From contig NW_015622545.1 in NCBI RefSeq assembly GCF_000835495.1, positions 248,001-312,000 on the forward strand: a stretch of DNA of 64,000 nucleotides, read 5' to 3'. This document shows, piece by piece, positions 41,511-53,547 of the stretch. Positions within the stretch are counted from its first letter, which is position 1, and each line of letters opens with the position of its first letter. The DNA comes from Cladophialophora immunda. Taxonomy: Eukaryota; Ascomycota; Eurotiomycetes; Chaetothyriales; Herpotrichiellaceae. Under the pieces are notes generated by a model, which had not been told where the DNA came from, did no database searches, and worked only from the letters and a program-made list of their open reading frames with translations. Made by a program: the position numbers and the translations under genes.

Positions 41511-43767
41511 TTACAACGACCTTCGGACAATATTTGCGTGATTATGGCGTCCGAGGTGGTTGTGGCCACGCTTCCTCAAGCCCGAGTCGATCTGATCAAT
41601 CGGACCCTCGGCCGTATAGGCAGACCATGCGGTGCAAAGATCACTGACGCTGGAAGGGATCTCGGCTGATGGGAGAAGGTCGGTTCGCTCCTATAGAAAC
41701 TGTCAGCCATGAAACTAGAACGGAAAACCTGAGAAGAATTACCAGGATATTCATATACAAGCCGGCGCTCACATGCCATGAGATGTGGCAGTGGAAAGGC
41801 CATACGCCGGGGTTGTCCGCATCAAGTTGAAATGCCATGTACCCGCCCGGTTGAAGCTGGACAGTGTCCCGTCGCATTGGATTTGAAGGGTTGACGACGC
41901 TACCGTCCCAACGGCCAGAGCCTTGGTTCAAGAGAAACATGTTGTGGCCGTGAATGTGCATGGGATGCACGAGAGGGCTGTCGTTGTTGACGACAATGGT
42001 GAAGCTCGTGTTGCTGCCAAAGTCGTACACATTCCATTCCTCGGGAAAACTGTCATTGCCAGCGATTGCGAGCGGGAGAATAGGGAGGTTGTAATCCGTA
42101 CGGAAAGTCGAGCCGTCCATGGTCCATAGGAAGTGCCCAGTGGCGTTGATCTCAAAATTCAGGTCAACCTGGATCGTCGTGGTCGACTTTGGTGGCGTAA
42201 TGGGGACATATGGGACCGTCTGGCTCAGCGGGTCGTTGCCGCACTGCGTCTCGTCGACGGGCCATGCTTTTGAGGCTGGTTCGGAAGTGGTGTTCGCATT
42301 CTGGTAGTAGACGATTCCGAGACCCACAGGTTGTGTGGTACTGCCACAGCGTGCTGGGACTATGGATCTCATCCAGACCGCGGAACTGGGAGACCCGATG
42401 GCTTGAACAATCACGTCCGCACGCTGGCCAACCCCGAGGGTGACGGAGTCGGTGGTATATGGCTGAATAGGGACAAAGTCGTTTGCGATTACGGTAAGTG
42501 TATGGTTGTCGATACTGAATACCTGTGTAGCAGCAGAGCCAGCATTGATAAGCCGTAGTCGATAAGATTCCCCGGAGTTGAATTGGAACTTGGAGAGACC
42601 AGCATTGGGTGTGCAAGTCGAGTTATCTTCCATTGAGGAGCAGTCGTAGAACCCTTTGCCGTTGATGAGAGTGTTGTCCGCAAATGGCCGAATCTTGGAG
42701 AGGTCTGTGCTCATAACGTCTGCTACTATCGTGCTATATTCCGCATGAAAGTAATCTGATAGGATGACCGGTCCAAGATCCTCGTCGTAGACAGCATTCT
42801 GGGGTCCGTGAACGACGATTGCGCCAAGAACGCCACCAGCAGCCTGGGCACTGAAGTGAGAGTGATACCAAGAAGTGCCGTAGAGATCAGCATTGAACGT
42901 GTAAGTAAAGGTTTGTCCGGGAGCGATAGGGCATTGCGTGATCCCAGGCACACCATCCTCCCAGGGAGTGCCTGACTGTAACAGCCCATGCCAGTGGATG
43001 GATGTGCCTTCCACAGGGCCCGTAATGCTGTTCGTGACTGTGACTTGGATGGTATCGCCCCAGTTTGCTTCAATGGTAGGACCAGGATATGCGCCGTTCA
43101 CATAGAGAACCTCCAATTCGACCCCATCAGGGGCCAGATAGCCTCGCGTGATCTCAAAGTTGTACGAGCGAACGACACCGGTGACGGGAGCTGATGTGTA
43201 CGGATTAGTGCCGCTTGCTGTTCGGTCTCCCCAAGGGAAACCCCCAGCTGGTGCCACGGTGGAGTTGCATTGGCCTGGTGCATCTCCAATATACCTGTCG
43301 TATTTAGGTGCCCATAGCGTGCCGAGGAGGGAATTACCGTTGGTCTTGCTCTGAGGGAGCCCATTGATTCCGAGAGATCCGCTATGCTTGGGAATGTCGG
43401 TGCTCGACGCACCCTGAGCGAATATGACTGTCGACAACGACGCTGGCAATTGGGCCGTGCCAACTATCTTTGCGCCAGAGTACGAGACTCGAGCGGGTTG
43501 GGAAGGACGTGATGGTGTTGTCACCACTGCCTTGCTGGTGGTGTCAGCCTTGCTGGGAGTGCTTGGATTGTGTTGAGGCGCCGGGGCTGGGGCTGGAGCT
43601 GGAGCTGGAGCAGGAGCAGGAGCAGGCGCAGGGGCAGGTTGGTGAGAGGGAGGGGCGGGAGCTGGAGCTGGAGCACCGGGTCTTCCGGGAGGGCCTGCTG
43701 AAGCTTGAGGCATAGCCTGGAAGAAGACTGCCAACAGCAGCACTAACCATGCTGAAGAACGTGCCAT
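41511..43767 (-). CDS. Secreted laccase (multicopper oxidase), two exons
   Basis: Copper enzyme oxidising phenols with O2. Start at 43767; exons 43767-41743 and 41690-41511 join across a 52-nt intron to 734 residues. A signal peptide (ARSSAWLVLLLAVFFQ) is followed by an unusual Pro-Ala linker of about 60 residues. All four copper motifs are visible: HWHGLLQSGTPWEDG, GTSWYHSHF, HPMHIHGHN and WPFHCHISWHVSAGLYM. Unspliced, the frame would end at 41641 with an unrelated tail. Splicing instead gives ERTDLLPSAEIP and an end region with IDSGLRKRGHNH, the DSGL processing site typical of ascomycete laccases. It may serve melanin, lignin-phenol or detoxification chemistry; which one cannot be read here. 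Confidence 0.93.
43575..43680 (-). repeat. Short tandem repeat coding the Pro-Ala linker of the laccase
   Basis: Hexamer units of GGAGCT/GGAGCA type (plus strand) in two blocks code for alternating Ala-Pro in the laccase N terminus. Confidence 0.85.
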
Positions 43768-45070
43768 TTTGCAGAGTGCTGACAGCTAAAGAAAGGAAGA
43801 TAAGGTATCAAAGGAATGGACGACGCTGGTTTGCGTCACTGAACAAAACGAATGGACGACGCCAACGGCGCCAAGGATACCTCAAGAGCGAACACAGGAA
43901 GCGACAATGACAGAACTGAAGGTGAGAAAGAACAAACCTAGTATCGAAGGACGATCAAGGCTTAAGAAATGTCGACGCCCTCTTCGGCCGGTCAGCCTGC
44001 CTCGTGCGGCCGAAGTGACAACGGCGAAATTATCATAATGCGCTGATGTTGAGGCTGGTCCGCTTGCAGGTCTCGACCAGTCAGCGGTGGTCCAGCCAGA
44101 CATACGGAGCCTTGTGGCGTCTCCCTCGCTTCTCAAAGGTGCCACAAGTGCGCTGGAGATGAAGATGGAAAAGACTGATCCGCGATCTTATCGGATTTGT
44201 CCAGGCTCGCTAGCTAGCGAAGGGTCGAGACGCGAATCGGCGAAGAAAGGGGGGACCGCATTCTATCAGATATCCTGGTTGATAAAAATGCACCATCCAT
44301 GAATTGGCCGAACTATCCACATGACGTCTCGACTGATTCCAGCTCCGCCTTCATTGATGGCACAACTCATAGTTCCCAATCATGCAAGCAGCAGGAAGTT
44401 CGGCTCGGAAATTCTGTGCGTAGGATCTGTACCAGTACAGGTACGTAAGGACGCATCTGAGCTGCGTGTTTGATCAGAGAGGCGTTTTGAGTATTGACGG
44501 CATTATAATGGGGCGACGGTCAAACGGCGAGCATTGACTTCGATAGCTTGACGGTCGGGAGACTGGTCCCTACAAAGCTTGGGAAAGCTTACCTCGACGA
44601 CGAGATTGTGGAACGGCCGGATTCGGGTAAGATGGCTCCTGGATCTGGCAAGGAGGCTCGTTGTGGCTTGTTTTGCGCAGGAAGAAGTGGACGAGGTGGA
44701 CAAAGTGGACGACGGAGCAGAAGTCAATGTAGACGCGCATCACCTGACGCGGCGAGTCGGACAGTCACGTGGCTTGTCCACCGACTGCCGGATTCAGGGG
44801 GAGGCTGCAACTTCTGCAATTTCCCCCTGCACCAAGGCTGAAGCCTCGAAACCAACGCGGGAACCAACTTGACATGGATGACATAAATCGCGGAGCCTTT
44901 GTCGCTCAGACGCCGAAACCGTCATCTCCAGCAGGGCATGTGAAATGATGGAGATGGCGATCTAAGTTGCGCGACATGTTCGGACAGGCGACGCGCAGCG
45001 AGGGTACGCGAGCAGAATAGCGTCCACCCACAACACCACTAATGTTCTATATTCTCGCTGATCAAAACAT
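43768..45070. other. Laccase upstream region
   Basis: About 1.3 kb between the laccase start and the glyoxalase-like gene end. No gene is supported. It must hold the laccase promoter. Confidence 0.45.
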
Positions 45071-46211
45071 TCACAGTCTGCTCTCTCTCGCCTTGGCTCC
45101 GTCCTTGCCCTCGCCCTCGCCCTTGAGCACAAAGAACCACTTGACACCTAGCAGATTCGTCCATCCGTCCCCGCAAAGACCCTCCTTGCTCACCACGTCC
45201 AGCATCTTCGCGAGCCTCTCCTTACCTTGGACTTCAATGGTGATGCTCTCCAACCCCTCAGGCAACCCGTCCACTCCCGGCACGAAGTTCAAGCGGGCGT
45301 TCGTGAAGACCAGCTCGCTCCCTTGCTTCTCCACCCCGAAATAGTCCTGCCATTGTTGGGCGGCGGCGGCCACGTCTGTTTGACCGGGTGCCAGGCGGAG
45401 GGTGGCTCTGACCAGCTTCAGGTGTGCGCAACGCTTCATGCCCGCCGAGTACCTTGCGTAATCCTCTCCGCAGGCGTGCCAGGGACTGAAGGGGCTCTCT
45501 AGCGGAGTCGGATTCGTGGCCGACGGGGCGTGAGAATCCAATTCGGGCATCATCCCCCCTTTTTGCGAGCGTCAGTCTGATTAGCAGTCCGAGAAAATAG
45601 GACAAAGCTTTGCATCGTTGCGCGTCTCAGTCCGGAATACTCCTGGAGCACTACTTACCAGCAATGCCCTTCGGATGATACTGGATGCACTCGACGTCTC
45701 CGTGCGGGTGGTCAAAGATGACCTTGGCCAGGTTATTCGACTCGATGTATTTTCTCCTCCCCGCAGCGTCCAATGTCTGCATGATGATCATGTACCCGCC
45801 ATCGCCTCGTTTCTCCAGCAGTCTCCCCACCGTCGTGTTAGGTTGGAAGGGAGAGCACACTTCGATGATGTCGCCTCCAATGGCCACTTTGGTTTCGGTG
45901 ACAAATGTCAGCCAGAACTTGGCCAGCAAGAGGTACAATGGAAGTTCGTCCAGGATAGCATTTCGTACCGAGAAAGTTCTTTATTCCCCATCGCGCCACT
46001 TGCGGATCCACGAATACAACTTCTGTGTCAAGAACCCTTGTCTTTTGTGATTTGTACAGGTGAGCTGACATGTGCCGGAGCAGGCTGGCAGACACTGGTT
46101 TTTACCTACCAACAGATCTCGAGCCCGACCAAGGTCCTTTGCAATGAGAGCAATCTGCCTCAGCCTGGTTGGGGCAGTAGGTGGGATGCCGTGTTCCGTT
46201 GTGTTTGCCAT
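45071..46211 (-). CDS. Glyoxalase-like (VOC superfamily) protein with SRL C terminus, four exons
   Basis: Probable metal-dependent VOC-fold enzyme of the Glyoxalase_3 type, substrate unknown. Start MANTTEHGIPP at 46211. Exon 1 carries LRQIALIAKDLGRARDLL. A short exon 2 (about 46040-45979) carries DTEVVFVDPQVARWGIKNFL. Exon 3 (about 45891-45658) carries AIGGDIIEVCSPFQPNTTVG and GGYMIIMQTLD. Exon 4 carries DYFGVEKQGSELVFTNARL. The frame runs through GT-AG introns to the TGA at 45071; total about 290 residues. The protein ends ESRL, and SRL is a recognised variant of the peroxisomal PTS1 signal. The next gene upstream is a peroxisomal-type enoyl-CoA isomerase ending SKL, which supports a peroxisomal role. 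Confidence 0.82.
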
Positions 46212-46748
46212 TCTGCTACGCCCCCTCTTCTTTCACACAGGAATGGTCGAAGTCGACGTCCAGCAGTTCGCGGGATCAGCATGCAATACTCCTCCAAACT
46301 TCTCCGCTCTAGCCTTGCTGAGTTCAGGCTATGTGCAACTGATTTGCGGTAAAAGAGGAATGGGAATTTGTGACGAGTCTACCACAGGTCCAATGTAATA
46401 TGCCGGATGTCATCAACTGCATTTGGGGTATTGGGCCGATCACCGTCTATGGACCTCGGCTATCCCACACAAGGCTACGAGGCTGGGCTCCGGCTGGGCT
46501 CGTGTCTTCTCACGATCATTGCCCACGAGAAACGTGAGCGATGGGCCTGATTAAAACGCAAATGCAGTAGTAGGTAGGATATCGAGGAAGACGCCTTTTT
46601 CTCCAAGACAGACTACAACGAGGAGTGAGCACAGTTTACAGGCACTCTGACAAAGTCCACCACTTTTAGACAGGCTAATTAACTAGACAGTATGTAGCGC
46701 TGGCATCTCTTTTGCTCCCCAAATAGAGAATCACTTTCTCTCTCCCTT
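46212..46748. other. Intergenic spacer
   Basis: About 540 bases downstream of the isomerase gene and upstream of the glyoxalase-like gene. Nothing is recognised. Confidence 0.5.
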
Positions 46749-48155
46749 TTAGAGCTTCGACCGCGACTTTGACTTTTCTGGTGGCCATGTGTTAGCGTAC
46801 CTGACTTTGTGTCACCGCGCGCGACCCTGGTCACCACTTACCAAGCAACAGCTTGTTCTTCTCCGCGAACCTCTGCTTGGGGGCGTCCTCGACGAACCGC
46901 TCTGCCAGGGCCTCGGCGGCGTCGTACACGGCGAGCATCCGCTCCCGCCGCAGGGGAAGGTTCTGCAGGCGCTTGGTCTCCATCATGGACTTGCCGTCGT
47001 TGATGCTGAGCTGCTCCTCGAGGAACTCGAGGACCGTCTGGTGGAAGCCCTGGGCGGGGAAGACGCGGTTGATGAGCCCCCACGACTCGAGCTCCTGGGC
47101 GGTCAGCTTGCGGCCGAACATGAGGAAGTCGTTGGCGCGGTGGGCGCCGATCGAGTGGTAGAAGGCGGTCGCGGAGCCGAACTCGGGCACCAGGCCCAGC
47201 GCGCTGAAGGGCACCTGGAGGTATGCCGTGTCGGCGGCCAGGACGATGTCGGCGATGCCTTCGAACCAGGCCGCGCCGCCGCCGACGGCGGGCCCGTTGA
47301 GCGCCAGCACGAGCACTTTCTTGTGGTCGATCATGGAGCGGAGGAGCTCGATGGCTGGATCGGGTCAGACACCATCACTGCCTGTCAGTTACCCGTCCCA
47401 CGGGGTGGATAACGGTGGGTTTGGTTCGAGGGGGGGCGAGTGGCGATCTTACCGGTGCTGATACTGGCCATGAAATCAATCTTCTTCGCCGCCGGGTTGG
47501 GAAACTCGACGCTCGGCTTGCCCGCGGCGGCTGCAGGATGCAAAGCACTCATCGTCAGCCTGGCACTCACAGAAAGAGGATGGATCGAGCCAAACAGACC
47601 AAACGACATGCCCATGACCTCGCCTGCAAAGAGCGCCCGGTCAAAATAAAGGAAAGGACAAGAACCTTCACCCCCGCCCAAAGAAAAAAGAAAACATGGT
47701 CGAACAATCCTCGGGTCGTAGACCGTAGAATACGAATCAAAGAAATGGACGACGTACCTTTGACATCCGCGCCCGAGGAGAAGAACCTGCCCTCGCCCGT
47801 GAGGACGGTGAAGACAGTGTCGGGATGGTCGTTGAGCTCGCGCAGCGCCGACACCGTGTCCATCAGGATGCTGCCGCCAAAGGCATTGAGGGATTTGGGC
47901 CGGTTGAACTGGAGCAGATTAGCGACATCAACACCGACAACATGGCACTTAAGATAAAAGCTGGAAACATATGGTCCAGATGCTTCATAAACATGTGCTG
48001 CACATGGCGAGCCTGGCACCGACTGACACGGGCAAGAGAACGCGCTTTGGGAGAGGACGCTGGGTTTCGGGTTTGGTACGCACCTTGATGATGCCGATCT
48101 TGCCCTTGACTTCGTAGATGATGTCGTTGTATTTGTACTTGCTTGCGCTGGCCAT
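46749..48155 (-). CDS. Enoyl-CoA hydratase/isomerase with PTS1, probably peroxisomal
   Basis: Crotonase-fold enzyme, most like peroxisomal Delta3,Delta2-enoyl-CoA isomerases that feed unsaturated fatty acids into beta-oxidation. Start MASASKYKYND at 48155, first exon ending GKIGIIK. Then FNRPKSLNAFGG with GRFFSSGADVKG (oxyanion region), an exon with FPNPAAKKIDFMASISTG, and a long exon with LALNGPAVGGGAAW and the rest of the fold. The long exon could end in frame as LLLGKW-stop at about 46831. An intron GTAAGT...CACCAG (46841-46778) instead joins a 29-base last exon that reads EKSKSRSKL. The SKL ending is a textbook PTS1, so the spliced form is the main call; total about 280 residues. Hydratase versus isomerase is not fully settled. 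Confidence 0.86.
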
Positions 48156-49398
48156 GGTTGTTGGGTTTTTTGGTGGTTGTCTGGCTGGGTCTGAATCACG
48201 ACGAGGGTATTTATCGACAATACGTATTTATGTACGGTAAACAACAGCGCGCCTTCGAAATTGAAAAAGATAAAGAGACGGAGAGTACCCGGCTCAACTA
48301 TAGTAGAGGCACGGGAATGCTGATGATGGGAGGAGAAGGGTGACAATGTACGGAGTAGAGAACAAGATACAACGGCCACTTGAGGCCTGGGGCACAGTCC
48401 AAAAATAACACAGGACAAGGCGGCCTGGAGCTGAGCTTAAAGCGCGCACTGACGTCCGACTGCCTACTCGTACCCTTCCAAGTATGTATGTATGTATGAA
48501 GAGAGTCGAATAGAGTAGAGTAGGACAGGTAGTTCTCCCACGGCAATACTCGGCCTGGTCGGGTATATCACGTCCTCGTGTGGGGTTGGAAGAGGCTGGC
48601 TGACCCAAGCCTCGGTTCGCGGAGTCTGGCATAACAATCCCAAGCGCCGCTAGAGTTGGAAGAAGTGATGTTGGGGCACCAGGGGTGTGTGCTTTGCTTA
48701 CTCTCCCTGCTCCTCAGTCCCTAGAAGCGGTCAGAGAGACTTGCCTATCAGGTAAGTAGGTCACTTACGGGGCCTTCTGCCGTCTGACCAGGCCTCCCGC
48801 CAGCTCGCTCTCCAAGGCTGACGAAGCGAGACAAGTCCAGGCCGGCAAATGGACGTGTACCCTTTACTCTATACAGACTTTCATGACTGTCACGGTTGAC
48901 CACCCATGAATATGCCCGAGCAAGGCCTATGGTCATTGTCGCTGTCGTCGGGCAGCTTTGTAGCTATTCGTCTGCAAAGGACAAAACCTCTAGTGTCTCC
49001 GTAGCAACCTGTCCGGTCAGACGACAGAGACGGTATGATTCAGATGTCCAGTGGTATAATCTGTCCTGTGATAGTATTGCACTCCATCGTCATGGCATAA
49101 CTCTGAGGTCCCCGAAGGTATATTGGCTTTGTACGATGTCGGGCAACACGGCAGGAGTCGCAGCCGTATTCCATCTGGAAACGCGCAATGAGGACAGCGT
49201 CTTTTGGCCGAGGGACGATTGATCCCAACCAAACTACTCAAGGTAGGTAAGACCTTCTGAAAGCTTTGGTGCGATGGGTGATAATAGTTCGGCCGGAGTC
49301 TCAAGGCACACAGTTGGATTCCAGGATGCACGGAAAAGTTGCTTGTCTCAATGGTCACCTCAGTTGCAACGCCGATAGGACTTCCATGGCATGTCCGA
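48156..49398. other. Intergenic region
   Basis: About 1.2 kb from the isomerase start to the folylpolyglutamate synthase end. A small GTAT repeat lies at 48482-48498. No gene is supported. Confidence 0.5.
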
Positions 49399-51089
49399 TC
49401 AATGTTCGTCTGTTTTCCACTGTTGCAACAAGTAAAGCGCACCACCGACCAGATGCAAGCTACCCGTCACCAGCACTTGCAGACCGTCTCTCTGCAAGCT
49501 GGCGCTGTGGGCGCATTCCAATGCTTCTTCAATCGAAGGTAGATATCGGGTCCTGGCAGTGGGATAGATCGATCGCCACAGATCGCAGTACTGTTTCGGA
49601 AGATCCGTCAGTATGCTATCCGGAGGCTTCAAAGTCTTATCTAGTTTCTGTCAGTATCAAACTTGGAGCGCCAGTCTATTGCATACCTGGTCGAATTGTC
49701 CCATCACGTCGTTCCTGGTACGTTGTAAACACCATCTCAGGACAATGGATATCACTCCGCTCGACCGCACTCGCCAATGCTCTCAACAACGACGCGCCAT
49801 CCCGTTCTTCCGACATATGAGAGAAGATGATCATACACGGAGGACCTTGTTGACTAGAATCGCACACAGAAGACGACATCGTTATCTCAGCAAACCACTT
49901 GACCGCCTGTCCAATGCTCAGTTCGTTGTGAGCTCCGTCGAGGAACCAAGCACATTTGTCTGTCTTGATCACCTCAAACCTGCCGGGCCATGAGAAGTTG
50001 TCGATACCCCTCTGGATGTCCTGCTCGCTCAGCGTATTTTCCTCGAACGGGCTTTTTCGGGAGACAAAAGCGTTGACGAGAGCGATGGCTAAGGAGCAAT
50101 TGATGCGTTGCACTTGCGCACGCAACGCGTTCGCATTAGGAGGTAGAGAAGGACGGATAGGGACAACCTCGAATTGAACGCCTTTCTCAGCGGCCCGGGA
50201 TCTCAGAACAGCTTCAACCGCGGGCACTTGTGGAGCAGAGAAAGCAGGCGTGCCGTTCTTGAAGATGCCGGCCTTGTGCCAAGCTATATCCTCGATGCCA
50301 GGTCCCAGCTGCGCCAGATGATCTAATCCGATGGATGTGATTCCAGTCACGACGGGTGAAGAAACAACATTTGTAGCGTCGTACTCGCCACCATGATGCG
50401 TCTCAAAGATGGCTGCTTGGGCTCCCTCCTGAGAAAAGGTGTGGATGGCCAGCAATGCAATCAGTTGCAGATACCGAGGCTGTCTCTCGTCCTCGGCCAC
50501 CACTTCATCCTGCCGTGAGAACAACCGGTCCCAGACCTCGAAAAAGTACTTGGTGAACAGATCCTCCGAGATGGGTTGCCCATTGATTTGAATCCGCTCT
50601 CGAATGGACGTCAGATCTGGTGAAGTGTAGAGACCAATTTTGGTGGGAAACCCCGTTCGTTTCCCCCATTCTTGCAGTAAAGACCGAGTGAATGCACAGG
50701 TACTGCCTTTTCCTTTTGTCCCAGCAACGTGTACAATGTTCAAGGCCGCTACATCCCCGTCCTTCGATGTTTGTTAGAAGAGGTGTGGTTGGAGTTGAAC
50801 AAAAGCCTTCAAGACCTACCGTGTAGCCTATCTTTTGCAGCCAATTCCTCATACCTGCTATGCTCGGCGTCCCACGCAAGGAAGAACGAGCTTCCGCTCG
50901 TGGTTTGTCGGCAGCATGAGGACTGAGAATGGGGCTGGCCACATTTTTGGGCCTTGTCTTCCTTCTCCTGGTTTCGAGGAGCCTCAATGCGTTCTGAAGC
51001 TTCCTCAGTCCAAGTCCTCAAACAGTAAGGCAGCAGCGGCCTACCTCATATGTTCTTTTGAAACATGATCCCGTACCTTTCGGATGCAT
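49399..51089 (-). CDS. Folylpolyglutamate synthase, four exons
   Basis: Mur-ligase-family enzyme that adds glutamates to folates. The first exon starts at an ATG at 51089 and ends FKRTYE, then an intron GTAGGC. The second exon carries NALRLLETRRR and MRNWLQKIGYT. The long third exon carries the P-loop HVAGTKGKGSTCAF, GLYTSPDLTSIRERI and SIGLDHLAQLG, with HKAGIF and WFLDGAHNELS. The last exon starts after an intron near 49685-49630 and reads KPPDSILTDLPKQYCDLW, ending at 49399. Starting instead at the Met just before NIVHVAG would lose the family N terminus. Total is about 490 residues, normal for the family. No mitochondrial presequence is evident from this start. Confidence 0.9.
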
Positions 51090-51484
51090 GTCGAGGGCTA
51101 GGCGTAACTGCACGAACTGTCCAATGCGCCCCTCTTCCTATGACCGGTGCATCATAGAGTGTGAGAGCCAGCCTGGGCCAATAATGTCGAAAATCAGCTA
51201 TCAGTGGTCCAGTGGTCGGTGCGATGATACTGTTGTGTAGGATATGGGGCAGTGAAGTTGGATTGACGGACACCAGGACTTTGACAAAAAGCGATCATTG
51301 TGCTTCACCGTAGTTGATAGCTACTGCAAATCATTAGCTCTTTGACGCCGAGAAAAGTACGTCACTCTGCAGTTGCACCGCGCAGTGTCTTTCGAGACTG
51401 CCTTTCTCTCTGAACGCACCCGACCACGCCGAGCACTCTTAGATACTTGAACAGCGCGTATAGGCGCCTTCACCATTCGGCAAG
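51090..51484. other. Divergent promoter region
   Basis: About 400 bases between the divergent folate and PRKRIP1-like genes. No gene or specific site is called. Confidence 0.5.
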
Positions 51485-52129
51485 ATGTCTGAGCCTATTC
51501 CGGAGGCCATCCCCACCTCCGCCGACCCTCGTTCGCACCGTCCGATTAAACGCGCTCGGGGCGCCTATACTTCCAACCCCAACGCCCGCGCCACCTCGCA
51601 GCAGGCCCATGAAGTGGAATCTCTCTTCCTAGACCCCTTACGACCAGTCCAACTGCCCCCCTCCTCGAACGGCGTCAAGAAACCGCTGCCCACACCCCCT
51701 GAAATCGTCGCGAACGTCCAAGGCTCGAGCGCAGGTGCCGGCTCCGGTGAATTTCACGTGTACAAGGCAAGTAGACGCAGGGAGTATGAGAGATTGCGCG
51801 CCATGGACGAAGAGGCAAAGAAGGAGGAGGAGGATGAGAAGTGGGAGCGAGAAGAACGGGAGAGAAGGGAGAGGGACGAAGAGAAGACCCGACGGAATCG
51901 GGAGCGCAGGGGTCGGAGAAAGGGAAAAAAGGACAAAGAGAAACAGACGGATGGCGCCGTGAATGGAGCGAAGGAGGGTCTTGACCTTGGAGAGGCCCAA
52001 GGGGTCAAGAGGAAGGCGGGTGGTTTGCAGATCCCACCAAAAGGGAGCCAAGAAGAAGAGCAAGGCTCGGACTTTGGGGTGGCAGAAGTGGTGAAAGAAT
52101 CGGGGATCACGATTCATGATGATGATTAG
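51485..52129 (+). CDS. PRKRIP1-like spliceosomal protein (DUF1168)
   Basis: Single exon, 214 residues. The family core is clear at about residues 80-125: GSGEFHVYKASRRREYERLR followed by a long charged helix (EEAKKEEEDEKWEREERE and onward). The human member is a nuclear protein found in late spliceosome complexes. The N terminus with RPIKRARGAYT and the C-terminal acidic end IHDDD are low complexity. Start MSEPIPEAIP at 51485 fits the family length. No neighbour shares an obvious pathway. Confidence 0.85.
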   Translation: MSEPIPEAIPTSADPRSHRPIKRARGAYTSNPNARATSQQAHEVESLFLDPLRPVQLPPSSNGVKKPLPTPPEIVANVQGSSAGAGSGEFHVYKASRRREYERLRAMDEEAKKEEEDEKWEREERERRERDEEKTRRNRERRGRRKGKKDKEKQTDGAVNGAKEGLDLGEAQGVKRKAGGLQIPPKGSQEEEQGSDFGVAEVVKESGITIHDDD

Positions 52130-52322
52130 GAAACCACCGTCATGCGTCTGATATAGGAAATGAGACTAGACGGGACGAGCAAGGGGAGCACAAGCACAAC
52201 ACCTGCGGGGCCGTAGGCGCCGACAAATGAGCCGAATGCGAGAGATGAGTCGAAACTTTTCCAAATGCTGGTATATCATACGACAGACTCATTCCTTCCC
52301 GGCCGCTTCAGATCCGGCGGTC

Positions 52323-53547
52323 TCAGGCTTCCTTCTCCCTCGCAACAATCGCCCGATCGATTCCGCTCCACCACCGCACCACCCTCTGGACAGATCCCGG
52401 CATCACGCCCAGGAACGGTACACAATTGGCGTAGAAGGGCATGCGAATCACTCCGCTGTCGCCTCTTTCCACCCGCCGCACAATCTCCTTGGCTACGTCC
52501 TTGGCCTCTAACACCGGTCCGAAAAAGTGCGTGTAAAAGGGGACTTGCGTGATATCCGCGAACAGCTGTGTGGATAACTGACCTGGTTCGACCAGGATGG
52601 TTTTCACTTTGTGAAAGACAGAAGGATCGGGACAGGTGCGGAGCTCGTGACACAATGTGTTGTGGAGGGCCGAGACGGCAGCTTTCGAGGCGTTGTAGTC
52701 GGCCAATTTAGCCGGGGCGAGGTGCGAGAGAATCGAGGAAATTGTTATTATATGTGCCCCCTGGGATGAGTTGAGTAGGATCGGGAGGATGGTGGAAAGG
52801 GTGGTGAAGTGGCCGAGGGCGTTGGTAGTGAAGGTTTTGGTGGCTTGTTTAGGAGACAAGGATTTTGGGGTCTCCACGAAAGCGTCGTCGGCCAGAGGGA
52901 GGCCATTGATGGATGTCGCTGCGTTGTTGATCAGGATGGTTGGCGGGCCGAGCTGATTGACATCTATCGTGAGCCCAGGAACGAAATAACAAAGACAGAA
53001 GAGAACATAAGAGTCTGTCCCAACCTACCTCCTCAACAACCCTGTCCACCGCATTCTTCAACTCTTGGGCATTACTCACGTCCACCACCTCCCAGACCAG
53101 ATCCCAGCGCTCCATCTCTTCGTGCGCGTCCTCGTCGGGCTCCTGGACATCCAAGATCGCCACCCTTGCGCCCTTTCTCATGGTCATCTCAGCCAGCACT
53201 CTGCCCAGCCCGCGCGCGCCGCCCGTGATGATCACGACCTCGTCTTCCCACACAACGTTCCTGCACCTGCCGTACGTGAGGTGGTGGTTGAGGAAGACGG
53301 CCAGCTCGACGGCGGCGAGGAACGCCGTGTAGTATAGCGTGTAGTACGCGAGGGGTTCCCGATGCTTGTGCACGGCGGCCAGGCACAGGTAGAAGACCAG
53401 CGTGATCCACGGGTGGAAGACCGAGTTGGCCAGGATCAGCAGCAGCAGGTCCAGCGTGATGTGGCGGGACCATGACGGGCTGGGTTGCTGCTGATGCTTG
53501 GGATTGGGATGGAATTTAGAGGATCTTGTCGTCCGCTTCAACACCAT
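52323..53547 (-). CDS. Membrane-anchored short-chain dehydrogenase (RDH/17-beta-HSD-like), two exons
   Basis: NAD(P)-dependent lipid or steroid/retinoid-type dehydrogenase of the endoplasmic reticulum or lipid droplet kind. The N terminus carries two hydrophobic stretches (LDLLLLILANSVFHPWITLVFYLCLAAV and, at about residues 67-90, YTLYYTAFLAAVELAVFL). The Rossmann motif IITGGARGLGR follows at about residue 105. The intron starts GTAGGTTG near 53025 and ends ATCAG near 52955, restoring ILINNAA. The catalytic YNASK lies at 52692-52706 and a C-terminal hydrophobic/basic region follows. Total about 385 residues. It differs from the two soluble SDRs at the left of the window. Confidence 0.86.

Noticed and set aside
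44548..44872. Overlapping short open frames upstream of the laccase
   Set aside because: Low-complexity composition with no motifs, and two frames equally open.
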